The position numbers and the translations under genes were made by a program. A stretch of 64,000 nt of DNA, from contig DWVP01000023.1 in the NCBI GenBank assembly GCA_019120175.1, forward strand, positions 62,001 through 126,000, in the 5' to 3' direction. Every line of letters starts with the position of its first letter. The first letter of the stretch is position 1. Shown piece by piece: positions 18,035 through 25,896 of this stretch. The DNA is from Candidatus Corynebacterium faecigallinarum. GTDB lineage: Bacteria > Actinomycetota > Actinomycetes > Mycobacteriales > Mycobacteriaceae. The notes beneath the pieces are model-generated. The model saw only the letters and a program-made list of their open reading frames with translations. It searched no databases and had not been told where the DNA came from.

Positions 18035-18199
18035 AGACTAGTGCCTTGGAGGCGGTTTGTGGCAACGCGGTGCGAACTGGTCCCCGCTGAGGGTGGCGCC
18101 GCGGTGTCCCTGCATTGTCCCCGCGGTATCCCCGCGGGCTCCCGGTGGCCGACTGCGCGCCGACTGGTGTCAGACGCTGTCCGGAGCGGACTGTAGAAT
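18035..18199. promoter_or_regulatory. Divergent leaderless promoters of mutT4 and pcnA
   Basis: On the minus strand TAGTCT (18035-18040) ends seven bases before the mutT4 ATG. On the plus strand TAGAAT (18194-18199) ends seven bases before the pcnA GTG. Neither gene has a Shine-Dalgarno sequence. Confidence 0.5.
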
Positions 18200-18206
18200 C
18201 CGGGGG

Positions 18207-19724
18207 GTGACAAGCAGTGACAGGACCGCCGCGCAGATGCTCGCCACCGCCTGGGCGGCGGTGAAGGACGACGCCACCACCGACAGGACGCTTCGGAGCC
18301 TCGCCGGCGCCTTCGGTGCGGCCGGGTACCGCCTGTACCTCGTCGGCGGTTCGGTACGGGACGCACTGCTCGGACGCCTGTCCCACGACCTCGACTTCAC
18401 CACCGACGCCCGGCCCGAGGCGGTCAGCGGGATCCTCGAGGAGATCGCCGAGACGGTGTGGGACACCGGCATCGACTTCGGCACGGTCTCGGCGATGTAC
18501 CAGGGCTCGATCGTGGAGATCACCACCTTCCGCGCCGACACCTACGACGGGGCGTCCCGAAACCCCGAGGTCAGCTACGGTGACACCCTCGAGGGCGATC
18601 TGGTGCGCCGCGACTTCCGCTGCAACGCCCTGGCGCTGGAGCTGTCGGAGCAGGGCGAGCACGAACTGCGCGACCCGCTGAACGGGCTGGACGACATCGT
18701 CGACCGGGTGCTGGACACCCCCGCCGCCCCGGAGCAGTCCTTCCACGACGATCCGCTGCGCATGCTGCGGGCCTGCCGCTTCGCCTCCCAGCTGGGCTTC
18801 GACGTGCAGCCGCGGGTGCGTGAGGCGATGGTGGACATGTCCTCGCAGATCCAGCGGATCACCGTGGAGCGTGTCGCCGCGGAGCTGAACAAGCTGATGC
18901 TCGGTGCCGAGCCGTGGACCGGCCTGGACCTGATGGTGGACACCGGGCTGGCCGACCACGTGCTGCCGGAGCTGCCCGCCCTGAAGCTGACGCAGGACGA
19001 GCACCGTCAGCACAAGGATGTCTACGCCCACTCGCTGCAGGTGCTGCGCAATGCGACGGAGATCGAGGACAGGCTGCTCGGCGGGGAGTCCGACGGTGAC
19101 AGGGAAGAGATCACGGAGGTGTCGGACGACGACCGTCTCGTCCTGCGGTGGGCCGCCCTGCTGCACGACATCGGCAAGCCGGACACCCGCTCCTTCACCG
19201 ACTCCGGCGCGGTGACCTTCCACCACCACGAGGTCGTCGGTGCGCGGATGACCCGTAAGCGCCTGAAGGCGCTGAAGTTCCCCAAGCGGCAGATCGAGGA
19301 CATCGGACAGCTGGTGTTCCTTCACATGCGTTTCCACGGCTACGGCGAGGGCGCGTGGACGGACTCGGCGGTGCGACGCTATGTCACCGACGCCGGGTCC
19401 CTCCTCCCCCAGCTGCAGGTCATCGTGCGTGCGGACTGCACCACCCGCAACCGGCGCAAGGCCAACAGGCTGGCGCGTGCGGTGGAGGACCTCGACGGCC
19501 GCATCGTGGAGCTCAAGGAGCAGGAGGACCTGGACGCGGTGCGTCCCGACCTCGACGGCAACGACATCATGACCATCCTCGACCTGCCGCCGGGACCGGA
19601 GGTCGGCAAGGCATGGGCGTTCCTCAAGGAGCTGCGGCTGGACCGCGGACCGATGGAGCGCGAGGAGGCCGTCGCCGAACTCAAGGCCTGGTGGGCGGCT
19701 CAGAACGGTACCGATAAACCATGA
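18207..19724 (+). CDS. pcnA: CCA tRNA nucleotidyltransferase / poly(A) polymerase family protein
   Basis: Adds or repairs the 3' CCA of tRNA. The protein is 505 residues. The nucleotidyltransferase core shows YLVGGSVRDALLGR and HDLDFTTDARPE (metal-binding DxD), then the RNA-binding DDPLRMLRACRFASQLGF. A C-terminal HD domain contains WAALLHDIGKPDTR and TFHHHE. GTG at 18207 is chosen because the TAGAAT hexamer ends seven bases before it; sequence further upstream is not family-like. The TGA overlaps the azlC ATG by four bases, so the three genes form an operon. Confidence 0.95.
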   Translation: MTSSDRTAAQMLATAWAAVKDDATTDRTLRSLAGAFGAAGYRLYLVGGSVRDALLGRLSHDLDFTTDARPEAVSGILEEIAETVWDTGIDFGTVSAMYQGSIVEITTFRADTYDGASRNPEVSYGDTLEGDLVRRDFRCNALALELSEQGEHELRDPLNGLDDIVDRVLDTPAAPEQSFHDDPLRMLRACRFASQLGFDVQPRVREAMVDMSSQIQRITVERVAAELNKLMLGAEPWTGLDLMVDTGLADHVLPELPALKLTQDEHRQHKDVYAHSLQVLRNATEIEDRLLGGESDGDREEITEVSDDDRLVLRWAALLHDIGKPDTRSFTDSGAVTFHHHEVVGARMTRKRLKALKFPKRQIEDIGQLVFLHMRFHGYGEGAWTDSAVRRYVTDAGSLLPQLQVIVRADCTTRNRRKANRLARAVEDLDGRIVELKEQEDLDAVRPDLDGNDIMTILDLPPGPEVGKAWAFLKELRLDRGPMEREEAVAELKAWWAAQNGTDKP

Positions 19725-20428
19725 GCGCGGGCGCTGAGGTCCGCAAGGGCATCGGCGACTCCTGGACCGTTGCTCTCGGGCTGATCCCACTGGGACTGGC
19801 CTTTGGCCTGCTGATGACGCAGATCGGGTTCGCCTGGTGGTGGACGCCGGTGTTCAGCATCGTCATCTACGCCGGCTCCATGGAGTTCCTGGCGATCTCC
19901 CTGGTCACCGGGGGTGTCGCTCCCCTGTCGGCGCTGCTCTACGGCTTCCTGGTGAACTTCCGGCACATCTTCTACGGGCTGAGCTACCCGGTGTCCGCGG
20001 TGCGCGGGCCGGTCGCGAAGGCCTACGGTATCTACTCGCTGACCGACGAGACCTACGCCATCCTGACGTCGAAGCGCGCCGCGGCATGGACGCAGCCGCG
20101 GGTGATCGCCGTGCAGCTGTTCTGCCAGTTGTCGTGGGTGGCTCCCGGGATCATCGGAGCACTCGCCGGCTCGGCCCTGCCCTTCGAACTGGAGGGTCTC
20201 GACTTCGCGCTGACCGCACTCTTCGTGGTGTTGGCGATCGAGGCGATGGACGTCAGCCGCGACATCTGGCTCCCGGTCGTCGCCGCGGTCGCCGGGATGG
20301 CCGGCTACCTCATCAGCGAGAGCCAGATGCTGTTGATCGGGCTGTCGGCCTACTTCGTGTACCTGGTGGGACGCTTCTTCTGGCAGCGCGCGCAGGGTTC
20401 GCAGGGTGAGGCAGGTGACCAGTCATGA
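19721..20428 (+). CDS. azlC: AzlC/BrnF family branched-chain amino acid exporter, large subunit
   Basis: A 235-residue protein with about seven or eight membrane helices and the family hallmarks GLIPLGLAFGLLMTQIGF, YAGSMEFLAISL and LLYGFLVNFRHIFYGLSY. In C. glutamicum BrnF with BrnE exports isoleucine, leucine, valine and methionine. It overlaps pcnA upstream and azlD downstream by four bases each (ATGA). The C. glutamicum regulator gene lrp is not adjacent here, so the substrate is assigned by family only. Confidence 0.92.
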   Translation: MSAGAEVRKGIGDSWTVALGLIPLGLAFGLLMTQIGFAWWWTPVFSIVIYAGSMEFLAISLVTGGVAPLSALLYGFLVNFRHIFYGLSYPVSAVRGPVAKAYGIYSLTDETYAILTSKRAAAWTQPRVIAVQLFCQLSWVAPGIIGALAGSALPFELEGLDFALTALFVVLAIEAMDVSRDIWLPVVAAVAGMAGYLISESQMLLIGLSAYFVYLVGRFFWQRAQGSQGEAGDQS

Positions 20429-20769
20429 GTGCCGGACTTCCCGAGGGCGTCGACCTGACCAACACCCTGCTGATCCTCGGCGGGGTCTGCGTGGTGACCC
20501 TGATCCTGCGCGCCCTCCCCTTCGCCGCGATGCGCTACTTCCGGGAGTCTGAGCTGGTCGCGTGGCTCGGCATCGCCATGCCGGTCGGCGTGATGACGGT
20601 GCTGGTGCTCTATACGCTGGTCGGTTCGTCCTCGAACCCCGGCGGCGTGGGCGCGGCACTGATCGCGGTGCTGTTCACCGTGGCCCTGCACCTGTGGCGA
20701 CGTTCGGCGACGCTGTCGATCCTGCTCGGCACCGTGGTCTACGCGGTGCTCGTCAACTGGGTGTTCTGA
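20425..20769 (+). CDS. azlD: AzlD/BrnE family branched-chain amino acid exporter, small subunit
   Basis: A 114-residue protein with four predicted helices; LILRALPFAAMRYFRES and WLGIAMPVGVMTVLVLYTLVG are typical of AzlD. It acts with AzlC as a two-part exporter. Its start overlaps the azlC stop. It is followed by a palindromic repeat (20818-20887). Confidence 0.92.
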   Translation: MSAGLPEGVDLTNTLLILGGVCVVTLILRALPFAAMRYFRESELVAWLGIAMPVGVMTVLVLYTLVGSSSNPGGVGAALIAVLFTVALHLWRRSATLSILLGTVVYAVLVNWVF

Positions 20770-20817
20770 GCGGCCCTGCAATGTGAGAGACCCGACCACG
20801 AAGGCGGGCTCGCGGGC

Positions 20818-20887
20818 ATGTCGGAAAGGTGGGGTAAATCGCTGCTCTCGGACGGAAGAAGCAGCATTTCATCCCACTTTTCTGACA
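20818..20887. repeat. Palindromic intergenic repeat, copy b
   Basis: The left arm (20818-20846) contains ATGTCGGAAAGGTGGGG. The right arm (20859-20887) contains CCCACTTTTCTGACAT. The arms pair over 29 positions with a few mismatches. It shares the core of copies a, c and d and may end the pcnA-azlCD transcript. Confidence 0.65.
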
Positions 20888-20995
20888 TCCGGAGCGATTC
20901 GGCTCCCCGCTTCCCTCCCCTAGCCCGGTCGGCGAAGTACGTCTGCGGCGTACCCTGATATCTATAGAACTACCCCAGAAGCAGGAAGGCACGAC

Positions 20996-21445
20996 ATGGC
21001 CAAGAAGAAGGACAAGAAGGACAAGAAGAAGCAGGCCAAGGCCCTGGGTAAGAGCAAGGGCCGCAACCTCGGCAAGATCGCGCTGGGTGCCTTCCTCGCC
21101 GGCGCAGGCATCGGGCACCTGACCGTCCTGCGCGACGAGTTCCAGGCACAGGTGCCGAGCTGGGTCCCCGCTGACCCGGACCTCGTGGTCCTCGGCTCCG
21201 GCGTGGCCGAGATCGGTCTCGGTGTCTCCAACCTGGCCGCCTGGCGTCAGCCGGCCAGGTCGCGGGTCGGGGCGCTCACCGCAGCGTTCTTCGTGGTGAT
21301 CTTCCCCGGCAACATCGCCCAGTACCTCGAGCGTAAGGACGGTTTCGGCCTGGACACCGACGGCAAGCGGCTGATCCGCCTGTTCTTCCAGCCGCTGCTG
21401 GTGGCCGCCGCACTGAGCACCGGGGAGACCCGCAAGAAGCGCTGA
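20996..21445 (+). CDS. DoxX-like small membrane protein with a Lys-rich N-terminus
   Basis: The protein is 149 residues. It opens with an unusually basic segment (MAKKKDKKDKKKQAKAL), followed by about four helices (LGKIALGAFLAGAGIGHL, VLGSGVAEIGLGVSNL, ALTAAFFVVIFPGNIAQYL and FFQPLLVAAALS), a DoxX-type pattern. No catalytic residue can be assigned. An AGGAAGG ribosome site lies seven to eight bases before the ATG. A promoter may lie at 20950-20965 (TATAGAAC). The basic head could bind membrane lipid or nucleic acid (inference). Confidence 0.75.
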   Translation: MAKKKDKKDKKKQAKALGKSKGRNLGKIALGAFLAGAGIGHLTVLRDEFQAQVPSWVPADPDLVVLGSGVAEIGLGVSNLAAWRQPARSRVGALTAAFFVVIFPGNIAQYLERKDGFGLDTDGKRLIRLFFQPLLVAAALSTGETRKKR

Positions 21446-21540
21446 CCTCGGTGCCCAGGTGTTCGACCTTTCTGATATGCGCGGCGTTGTGGAGAACGAG
21501 CAGCCGAGAAAAAGAGACGCTGGTCAGCTTCGTGAATGGG

Positions 21541-22899
21541 CTACCTGGTCTGAGTCTGACCCACCCCGACCCCGTGCGCAGTCCGAGAAGTGTCTGGTGA
21601 GTCCGCCGCGCTCCCGTCATGATCCTCACCGGACTCCGGGCCGCCCACACTGTGGTGGTCGGCGTGTGCCTGGCGGACGTGCCACAGGTTCCATGCGGTG
21701 ACGCCGACCGCCAGCACCACGTGGATGATCGAGAGGACGTAGCGTCCCTCTACCCCGGTGACGACGAACTGCAGCGAGAACAGTCCCACCAGAAGCACCG
21801 CAGCCCAGCGGTGGAAACGGAGGGTGACCAGGATCGCCACACCCAGCAACGTCTGCGTCGCCGTCAGGGTGAACTCCTCGATCTGCCGGGAGTCCAACTG
21901 CATCGTCGCCGAACCGCCACCGAACAGGTGAGCCACCGGCAGGGAGCCGACCAGCAGGCTCCACTGGTTGATCTTCGAGGCGATGAGCGTGCCGATCGCG
22001 GCAGAGCCCATTCCGCGCAGGGCGAACAGCGCGGCCACGATGAACTCCGGGGACTCCGAGGCCAGCGGGGCCAACCACTGGACCAGCAGGTAGGAGTCGA
22101 CGCCCAGCTGGGTCCCGGCTCCGACCAGGGCGTCCGCGAAAGGCTCGGCCGACATCAGGATGACCACCGCTGCGGCGATGAACATCGTGGTTACGGTGGC
22201 CTTGCGTACCCGGTCGGGAAGCTCGACGATCGCCGCGGACACCGAGACGTACTCGGGTTCCTCACTGCTCTCGGCCTTGGAGGCGACCGCGAGGTAGGCG
22301 ATGAAGACGAGGATCAGCGCCACGCCGAACCACACGGGAATCGACCCGGTCAGCGGGATGAAGAAGCCTGCCAGGGCCAGTCCGCCGAGAACCAGCACGT
22401 CCCGACGCGAATCGTGCGGGAGGATAAGTGTCTTCGGGGTGGGCATCCGGGTGGAACGACGGCGCCGCTTCACCGCCCACAGTGCGATCAGCACCACCAG
22501 CGGCCAGCCCAGGCCGAGCAACAGACGGTTGGAACCGTTCACGTTCGCCGAGGCATAGGAGATGTAGCTGTGGTCGGAGCCCGACTGGAAGGCGTAGTAG
22601 AGGTCCACGGCATACTCGGGCAACACGGCGACCAGGGCGAGCAGTGCGATGGCCAATGGGCCGGAGATGTCACGGCGGGCCGCTTCGGCCGCCCAGGCCA
22701 GGACGAAGGACGCGGCGACGATGCCGGCGCCGTAGATCAGCATCTGCACGACGTCCGGGACGTTGTCGCCGAAGACTCCGAGGCGCAGGAGGATGGCGGG
22801 AACCGCGGCAGTGCCGCAGATCGCCAGAGGGCGGGTGAGCATGAGATGGTTCTCCGATTCCAGGTAGATCTTGGAGGAATCGAAGGTCTCGCTCATCAA
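21541..22899 (-). CDS. CaCA family cation/H+ or cation/Na+ exchanger under Mn2+ riboswitch control
   Basis: The protein is 452 residues with about eleven helices. Two inverted alpha-repeats carry the exchanger acidic motifs: ALVAVLPEYAVDLYYAFQSG in the first and PLASESPEFIVAALFALRGMG in the second. It ends in a hydrophilic His/Asp/Gly tail (about residues 405-452). Members expel Ca2+, and several that lie behind yybP-ykoY riboswitches handle Mn2+. Such a riboswitch lies just upstream, so Mn2+ efflux is the likely role (inference). An ATG at 22896 is an alternative start. Confidence 0.85.
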   Translation of the reverse strand: MMSETFDSSKIYLESENHLMLTRPLAICGTAAVPAILLRLGVFGDNVPDVVQMLIYGAGIVAASFVLAWAAEAARRDISGPLAIALLALVAVLPEYAVDLYYAFQSGSDHSYISYASANVNGSNRLLLGLGWPLVVLIALWAVKRRRRSTRMPTPKTLILPHDSRRDVLVLGGLALAGFFIPLTGSIPVWFGVALILVFIAYLAVASKAESSEEPEYVSVSAAIVELPDRVRKATVTTMFIAAAVVILMSAEPFADALVGAGTQLGVDSYLLVQWLAPLASESPEFIVAALFALRGMGSAAIGTLIASKINQWSLLVGSLPVAHLFGGGSATMQLDSRQIEEFTLTATQTLLGVAILVTLRFHRWAAVLLVGLFSLQFVVTGVEGRYVLSIIHVVLAVGVTAWNLWHVRQAHADHHSVGGPESGEDHDGSAADSPDTSRTAHGVGVGQTQTR

Positions 22900-22924
22900 T
22901 CGGCCGGCGGAGCCTGTTCGGCCC

Positions 22925-23040
22925 GTTGCCGTGGTTTTGCTGACCCGGGCGCCGGGTCACCGATGGTGACCAGTGTGTCGACGTACCGGCAGATGGCAGG
23001 TCGTCGACCACGCCACCTGTGAGCTACTCCCCTTCGTCAG
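22925..23040 (-). ncRNA. yybP-ykoY family manganese riboswitch
   Basis: Read on the minus strand, the leader has the hallmark AAGGGGAGTAGC (GGGGAGTAG at 23024-23032). About 40 bases later GTCGACACAC occurs, then two GC-rich stems, then GTCAGCAAAACC (22933-22944). This matches the order in the Lactococcus aptamer (GGGGAGUAG, GUUGACAUAC, UAGCAAGACC), including the paired L1 and L3 loops that hold Mn2+. The exchanger ATG follows at 22899. Exact stem boundaries are approximate. Confidence 0.8.
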
Positions 23041-23275
23041 GGTGCCGCTGGCTGCGGCACCGTTTCCAGGTGTCTGCATGAGGTTGTGTCTGGTCGTCGG
23101 TGGCGGGACGCTCGAGGTTGTCGAGGGTGCCGTCCTGACGACCGGAAACAATGCTCGCAGCCTGATATCCGGTGAGTCGAGAGCCAGCGGGAAGTTTGAG
23201 CAGTCACACATCCGGCTGAGACGGGTCGGATCGCGAAGTGTGACGCGGGGTGCTGCAGCGGAGTGGTACGGCGGC

Positions 23276-23974
23276 TCAGTGCTGAGGGCGTACTCGCACC
23301 GCGGCCGCCACAGGTTCGGGCAGGTCGCGCTGGGTTCCGTCGACCTCCACGGTGACCGTGCCGATGGACGGTGCGGTGGTGATCATGCGGAGTTCGGCGG
23401 AGACCGTGATGCCGCGTCCGGTGAGGTAGCGGACCACCGCCGGGTCACTGTCCCGGATCCGGGTGACCGTCGCGTCCTCACCGTCGGGGAGCTGGGTCAG
23501 GGGCACCGAGGTCTCCTCGTCGGGCGACGGCATCTGGCCGTCCGGACCGGGGATCGGATCCCCGTGGGGATCGAAGGACGGGTTGCCGACCGCTGCCGAC
23601 ATGCGCTCGAGGACCCGCGCGGACACCGCGTGTTCCAGCAGGTCAGCCTCGCCATGGACCTCGTCGGGGCTCAGCCCGAGTGCTTCAGCGAGGTAGGTTT
23701 CGATTATCCGGCGCCGGCGCAGGACGCCCACCGCGATCGCGCGACCCGAATCCGTCAGGCTGAACCGGCCGTAGGGCTCGTAGTCGATGTGCCCTTCCCG
23801 GCTGAGCTTCTTCAGGGTGGCTGACACGGTGGAGGCCGTGACCCCCAACAGAGCGGACAAGTCACTGGTGGTGGCGGTGTCGTCCCACTCCTCCGACTTG
23901 AAGACGGCGGTCAGGTAGTCCTCGAACACCGGTGACACGTCGCCGGGAACCTGGGGCTGTTCTCTGTTTGTCAC
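23276..23974 (-). CDS. mntR: DtxR/MntR family metal-dependent repressor
   Basis: The protein is 232 residues. An N-terminal winged helix (DYLTAVFKSEEW, TTSDLSALLGVTASTVSATLKKLSREGHI) is followed by the dimerisation and metal domain and an SH3-like FeoA domain. The metal motif reads EVHGEADLLEH: where iron-sensing DtxR has Cys in HDEACRWEH, this protein has Asp, as expected for Mn2+-type members, so I call it MntR-like. GTG at 23974 is chosen over an ATG at 24070, whose leader is not family-like. It lies upstream of the riboswitch-controlled exchanger on the same strand. Confidence 0.8.
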   Translation of the reverse strand: MTNREQPQVPGDVSPVFEDYLTAVFKSEEWDDTATTSDLSALLGVTASTVSATLKKLSREGHIDYEPYGRFSLTDSGRAIAVGVLRRRRIIETYLAEALGLSPDEVHGEADLLEHAVSARVLERMSAAVGNPSFDPHGDPIPGPDGQMPSPDEETSVPLTQLPDGEDATVTRIRDSDPAVVRYLTGRGITVSAELRMITTAPSIGTVTVEVDGTQRDLPEPVAAAVRVRPQH

Positions 23975-24080
23975 CTGGGACTGCCACCTTCCGTGGTTGT
24001 CAGGGGGTTCTCGCGGGGGCTGATGAGACTTGGGTCCTGGCCTCGACTGCGCAGAGAACGAAGTTACCACTGCGTTTTGG

Positions 24081-24106
24081 CGGGTGGTCCCACCTTTCCG
24101 ACAATC
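24081..24106. repeat. Single arm of the palindromic intergenic repeat, copy c
   Basis: GGTCCCACCTTTCCGACA matches the right arm of copies a, b and d. No partner arm is found within 100 bp. It lies between the iron-type lipoprotein stop and the mntR start. Confidence 0.5.
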
Positions 24107-24133
24107 ATGGGGCAGGCAGGGCCCGAGAGCCGC

Positions 24134-25138
24134 CTAGGAGGTGGCCTCCTCCAGCTGCGGCTGCAGCTCGTCGATGGCGTAAAGCATCGCGTCCGGGGTG
24201 CCCAGCGAGAAGGCGCTGGTCAGCTCCTCGTCGGCGACGATGCCGCGGCCGTCCTTCACCGCACCGATACGGTTCCAGCCGCTGGACTCCTCGAACTCCG
24301 TGGTATCGGAGCCGATCGGGAAGCCGATGACCACGTCGGAGTCGGTGACGTCGATGTTCTCCTCGGACAGGTCGACGTAGAAGTTGTCTTCGGCCATGTC
24401 GGCCACCTCGGAGTTCTCCTGGAAGCCCAAGGCGGTGACCAGGTCCATCCGGGCGTCCCCGGCGACGTACGCGCCCCAGCCGTCACCGAACTGCGTGACC
24501 ACGGAGGCGGTCTTGTCCGACCAGTCCGGGTTGGCCTCCCTGGCCTCGTCGATCCGGCCGTTGACCTCGCCGATGAGCTCATCGCCGGTCTCCGGCAGGC
24601 CGAGGGCCGTGGAGATCATGGAGACCTGGTCCTCCCAGGTGGTGGTGAAGCTCTCGGAGCCCTCCGGTACCGACACGGTGGTGGCGATGTCGGAGAGCGT
24701 CTCGTAGGTGTCCTCGTCGCCAGCGGAACGGACGTCGAGGATCAGGTCGGGGTTGAGGGATGCGATCTTCTCGTACTCGACCTCCTCGGTGTCGAGGATC
24801 TCCGGGGACTCGTCGTAGGAGTCGTCGTTGAAGGGGCTGATGCCGTCGTTGTCCTCGCCGAAGCCGAGCCAGTCACGTGCGCCGACGGGCTGGACGCCCA
24901 GGTCGAGGGCGATCTCGGCGTCACCCCAGCCCAGTGCCACGACGCGCTGCGGGGCTTCGTCGATGGTGATCTCGCCGAACTTGGTGTCGACGCTGGTCGG
25001 GAACTCCCCGTTCGACGTTGCGGCGGAGTCGGCGGAACGTCCGCCGGCGCTGTCGTCGTCGGAGGAGCAGGCAGCCATTGAGACCGCGGTGGCAAGGGCG
25101 GTGGCGGCCGCTGCCGCGCGGAGCAGTGTACGTCTCAT
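24134..25138 (-). CDS. Iron-siderophore ABC transporter substrate-binding lipoprotein (FepB/FecB type)
   Basis: A 334-residue protein. The signal sequence ends in a lipobox (VSMAAC, Cys about 23) and an Asp/Ser linker. The mature part is a helical-backbone binding protein (Peripl_BP_2): PQRVVALGWGDAEIALDLGVQPVG, then EKIASLNPDLILDV and a C-terminal domain. Such proteins bind ferric siderophores or haem outside the membrane and pass them to a FecCD permease. No permease or ATPase is adjacent, so it probably serves one encoded elsewhere. A DtxR-box-like site at 25139-25157 touches the start codon and suggests iron repression. Confidence 0.88.
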   Translation of the reverse strand: MRRTLLRAAAAATALATAVSMAACSSDDDSAGGRSADSAATSNGEFPTSVDTKFGEITIDEAPQRVVALGWGDAEIALDLGVQPVGARDWLGFGEDNDGISPFNDDSYDESPEILDTEEVEYEKIASLNPDLILDVRSAGDEDTYETLSDIATTVSVPEGSESFTTTWEDQVSMISTALGLPETGDELIGEVNGRIDEAREANPDWSDKTASVVTQFGDGWGAYVAGDARMDLVTALGFQENSEVADMAEDNFYVDLSEENIDVTDSDVVIGFPIGSDTTEFEESSGWNRIGAVKDGRGIVADEELTSAFSLGTPDAMLYAIDELQPQLEEATS

Positions 25139-25157
25139 GTAGGTGAGCCTACCATCA
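25139..25157 (-). promoter_or_regulatory. DtxR-box-like operator
   Basis: GTAGGTGAGCCTACCATCA (plus strand) matches the 19-bp consensus TTAGGTTAGCCTAACCTAA at 13-14 positions, with the central GG-N-AGCCTA largely kept. It directly abuts the lipoprotein start, so iron-loaded DtxR would block expression. Confidence 0.6.
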
Positions 25158-25298
25158 CCGGACGTGGTAACGACAGTACTCTTGCAGTGGTCCCACAGAA
25201 TTTACGCAGCGGGTGCACAGCGCATGTAAGGCACACCCGGTGCGTCCTGAATGAAGCCGGAATGACCCCGAGCGCGACCAGCACTAGACTCGTGCCCC

Positions 25299-25868
25299 AT
25301 GGGAACCCCACCGTTCATCACCGAGCTGCGCGAGAGCATCGGACACGCCCCACTGTGGCTGCCGGGCGTCACCGCCATCGTCGTCCGGGACGTCCCCGCC
25401 GACGCCCCCGTCTTCGCCACGCCGGACGTCCTGCTGGTCAAGCGCGCCGACGACGGCCGCTGGACGCCGGTGTGCGGCATCATCGAACCCGGCGAGGAAG
25501 TCTCCGCCGCCGCAGTGCGTGAGGTCGCCGAGGAAACCGGGTTGGAGGTCGAGGTGGACGCCCTGATCGGCACCGGCGCGGTCGGCCCGGTCACCTACCC
25601 CAACGGGGACGAGTGCAGCTTCATGGACACCACGGTGCGCTGCGTGGTCACCGGCGACACCCCCGAGACCACCGAACCGCGGGTCAACGACGAGGAATCC
25701 ACCGAGGTCGGCTGGTTCCCCATGACCCAACTACCGCAGATGGACGCCAGGTTCCGCCTGGTCATCGCCGACGCCGTCGCCCAGCTCAAACACCCCGCGG
25801 GTTTCCGGCCCCGGCTCGGGTACGTCAAACGTGCCCGCCCGGTCTCCGGCGACATCCGCGGCGTGTAG
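25299..25868 (+). CDS. Nudix hydrolase
   Basis: The protein is 189 residues. The Nudix box is complete (GIIEPGEEVSAAAVREVAEETGL). The fold starts with LWLPGVTAIVVRD and includes DVLLVKRADDGRW. The ADP-sugar, NADH or dNTP substrate cannot be told. The ATG at 25299 is supported by a TAGACT -10 (25285-25290) ending eight bases upstream with no ribosome site, so a leaderless mRNA is likely. The AlbA_2 gene follows 28 bases after the stop and is probably co-transcribed. Confidence 0.9.
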   Translation: MGTPPFITELRESIGHAPLWLPGVTAIVVRDVPADAPVFATPDVLLVKRADDGRWTPVCGIIEPGEEVSAAAVREVAEETGLEVEVDALIGTGAVGPVTYPNGDECSFMDTTVRCVVTGDTPETTEPRVNDEESTEVGWFPMTQLPQMDARFRLVIADAVAQLKHPAGFRPRLGYVKRARPVSGDIRGV

Positions 25869-25896
25869 GACTGGGACGAGAGAAGGGGGCAGAACC

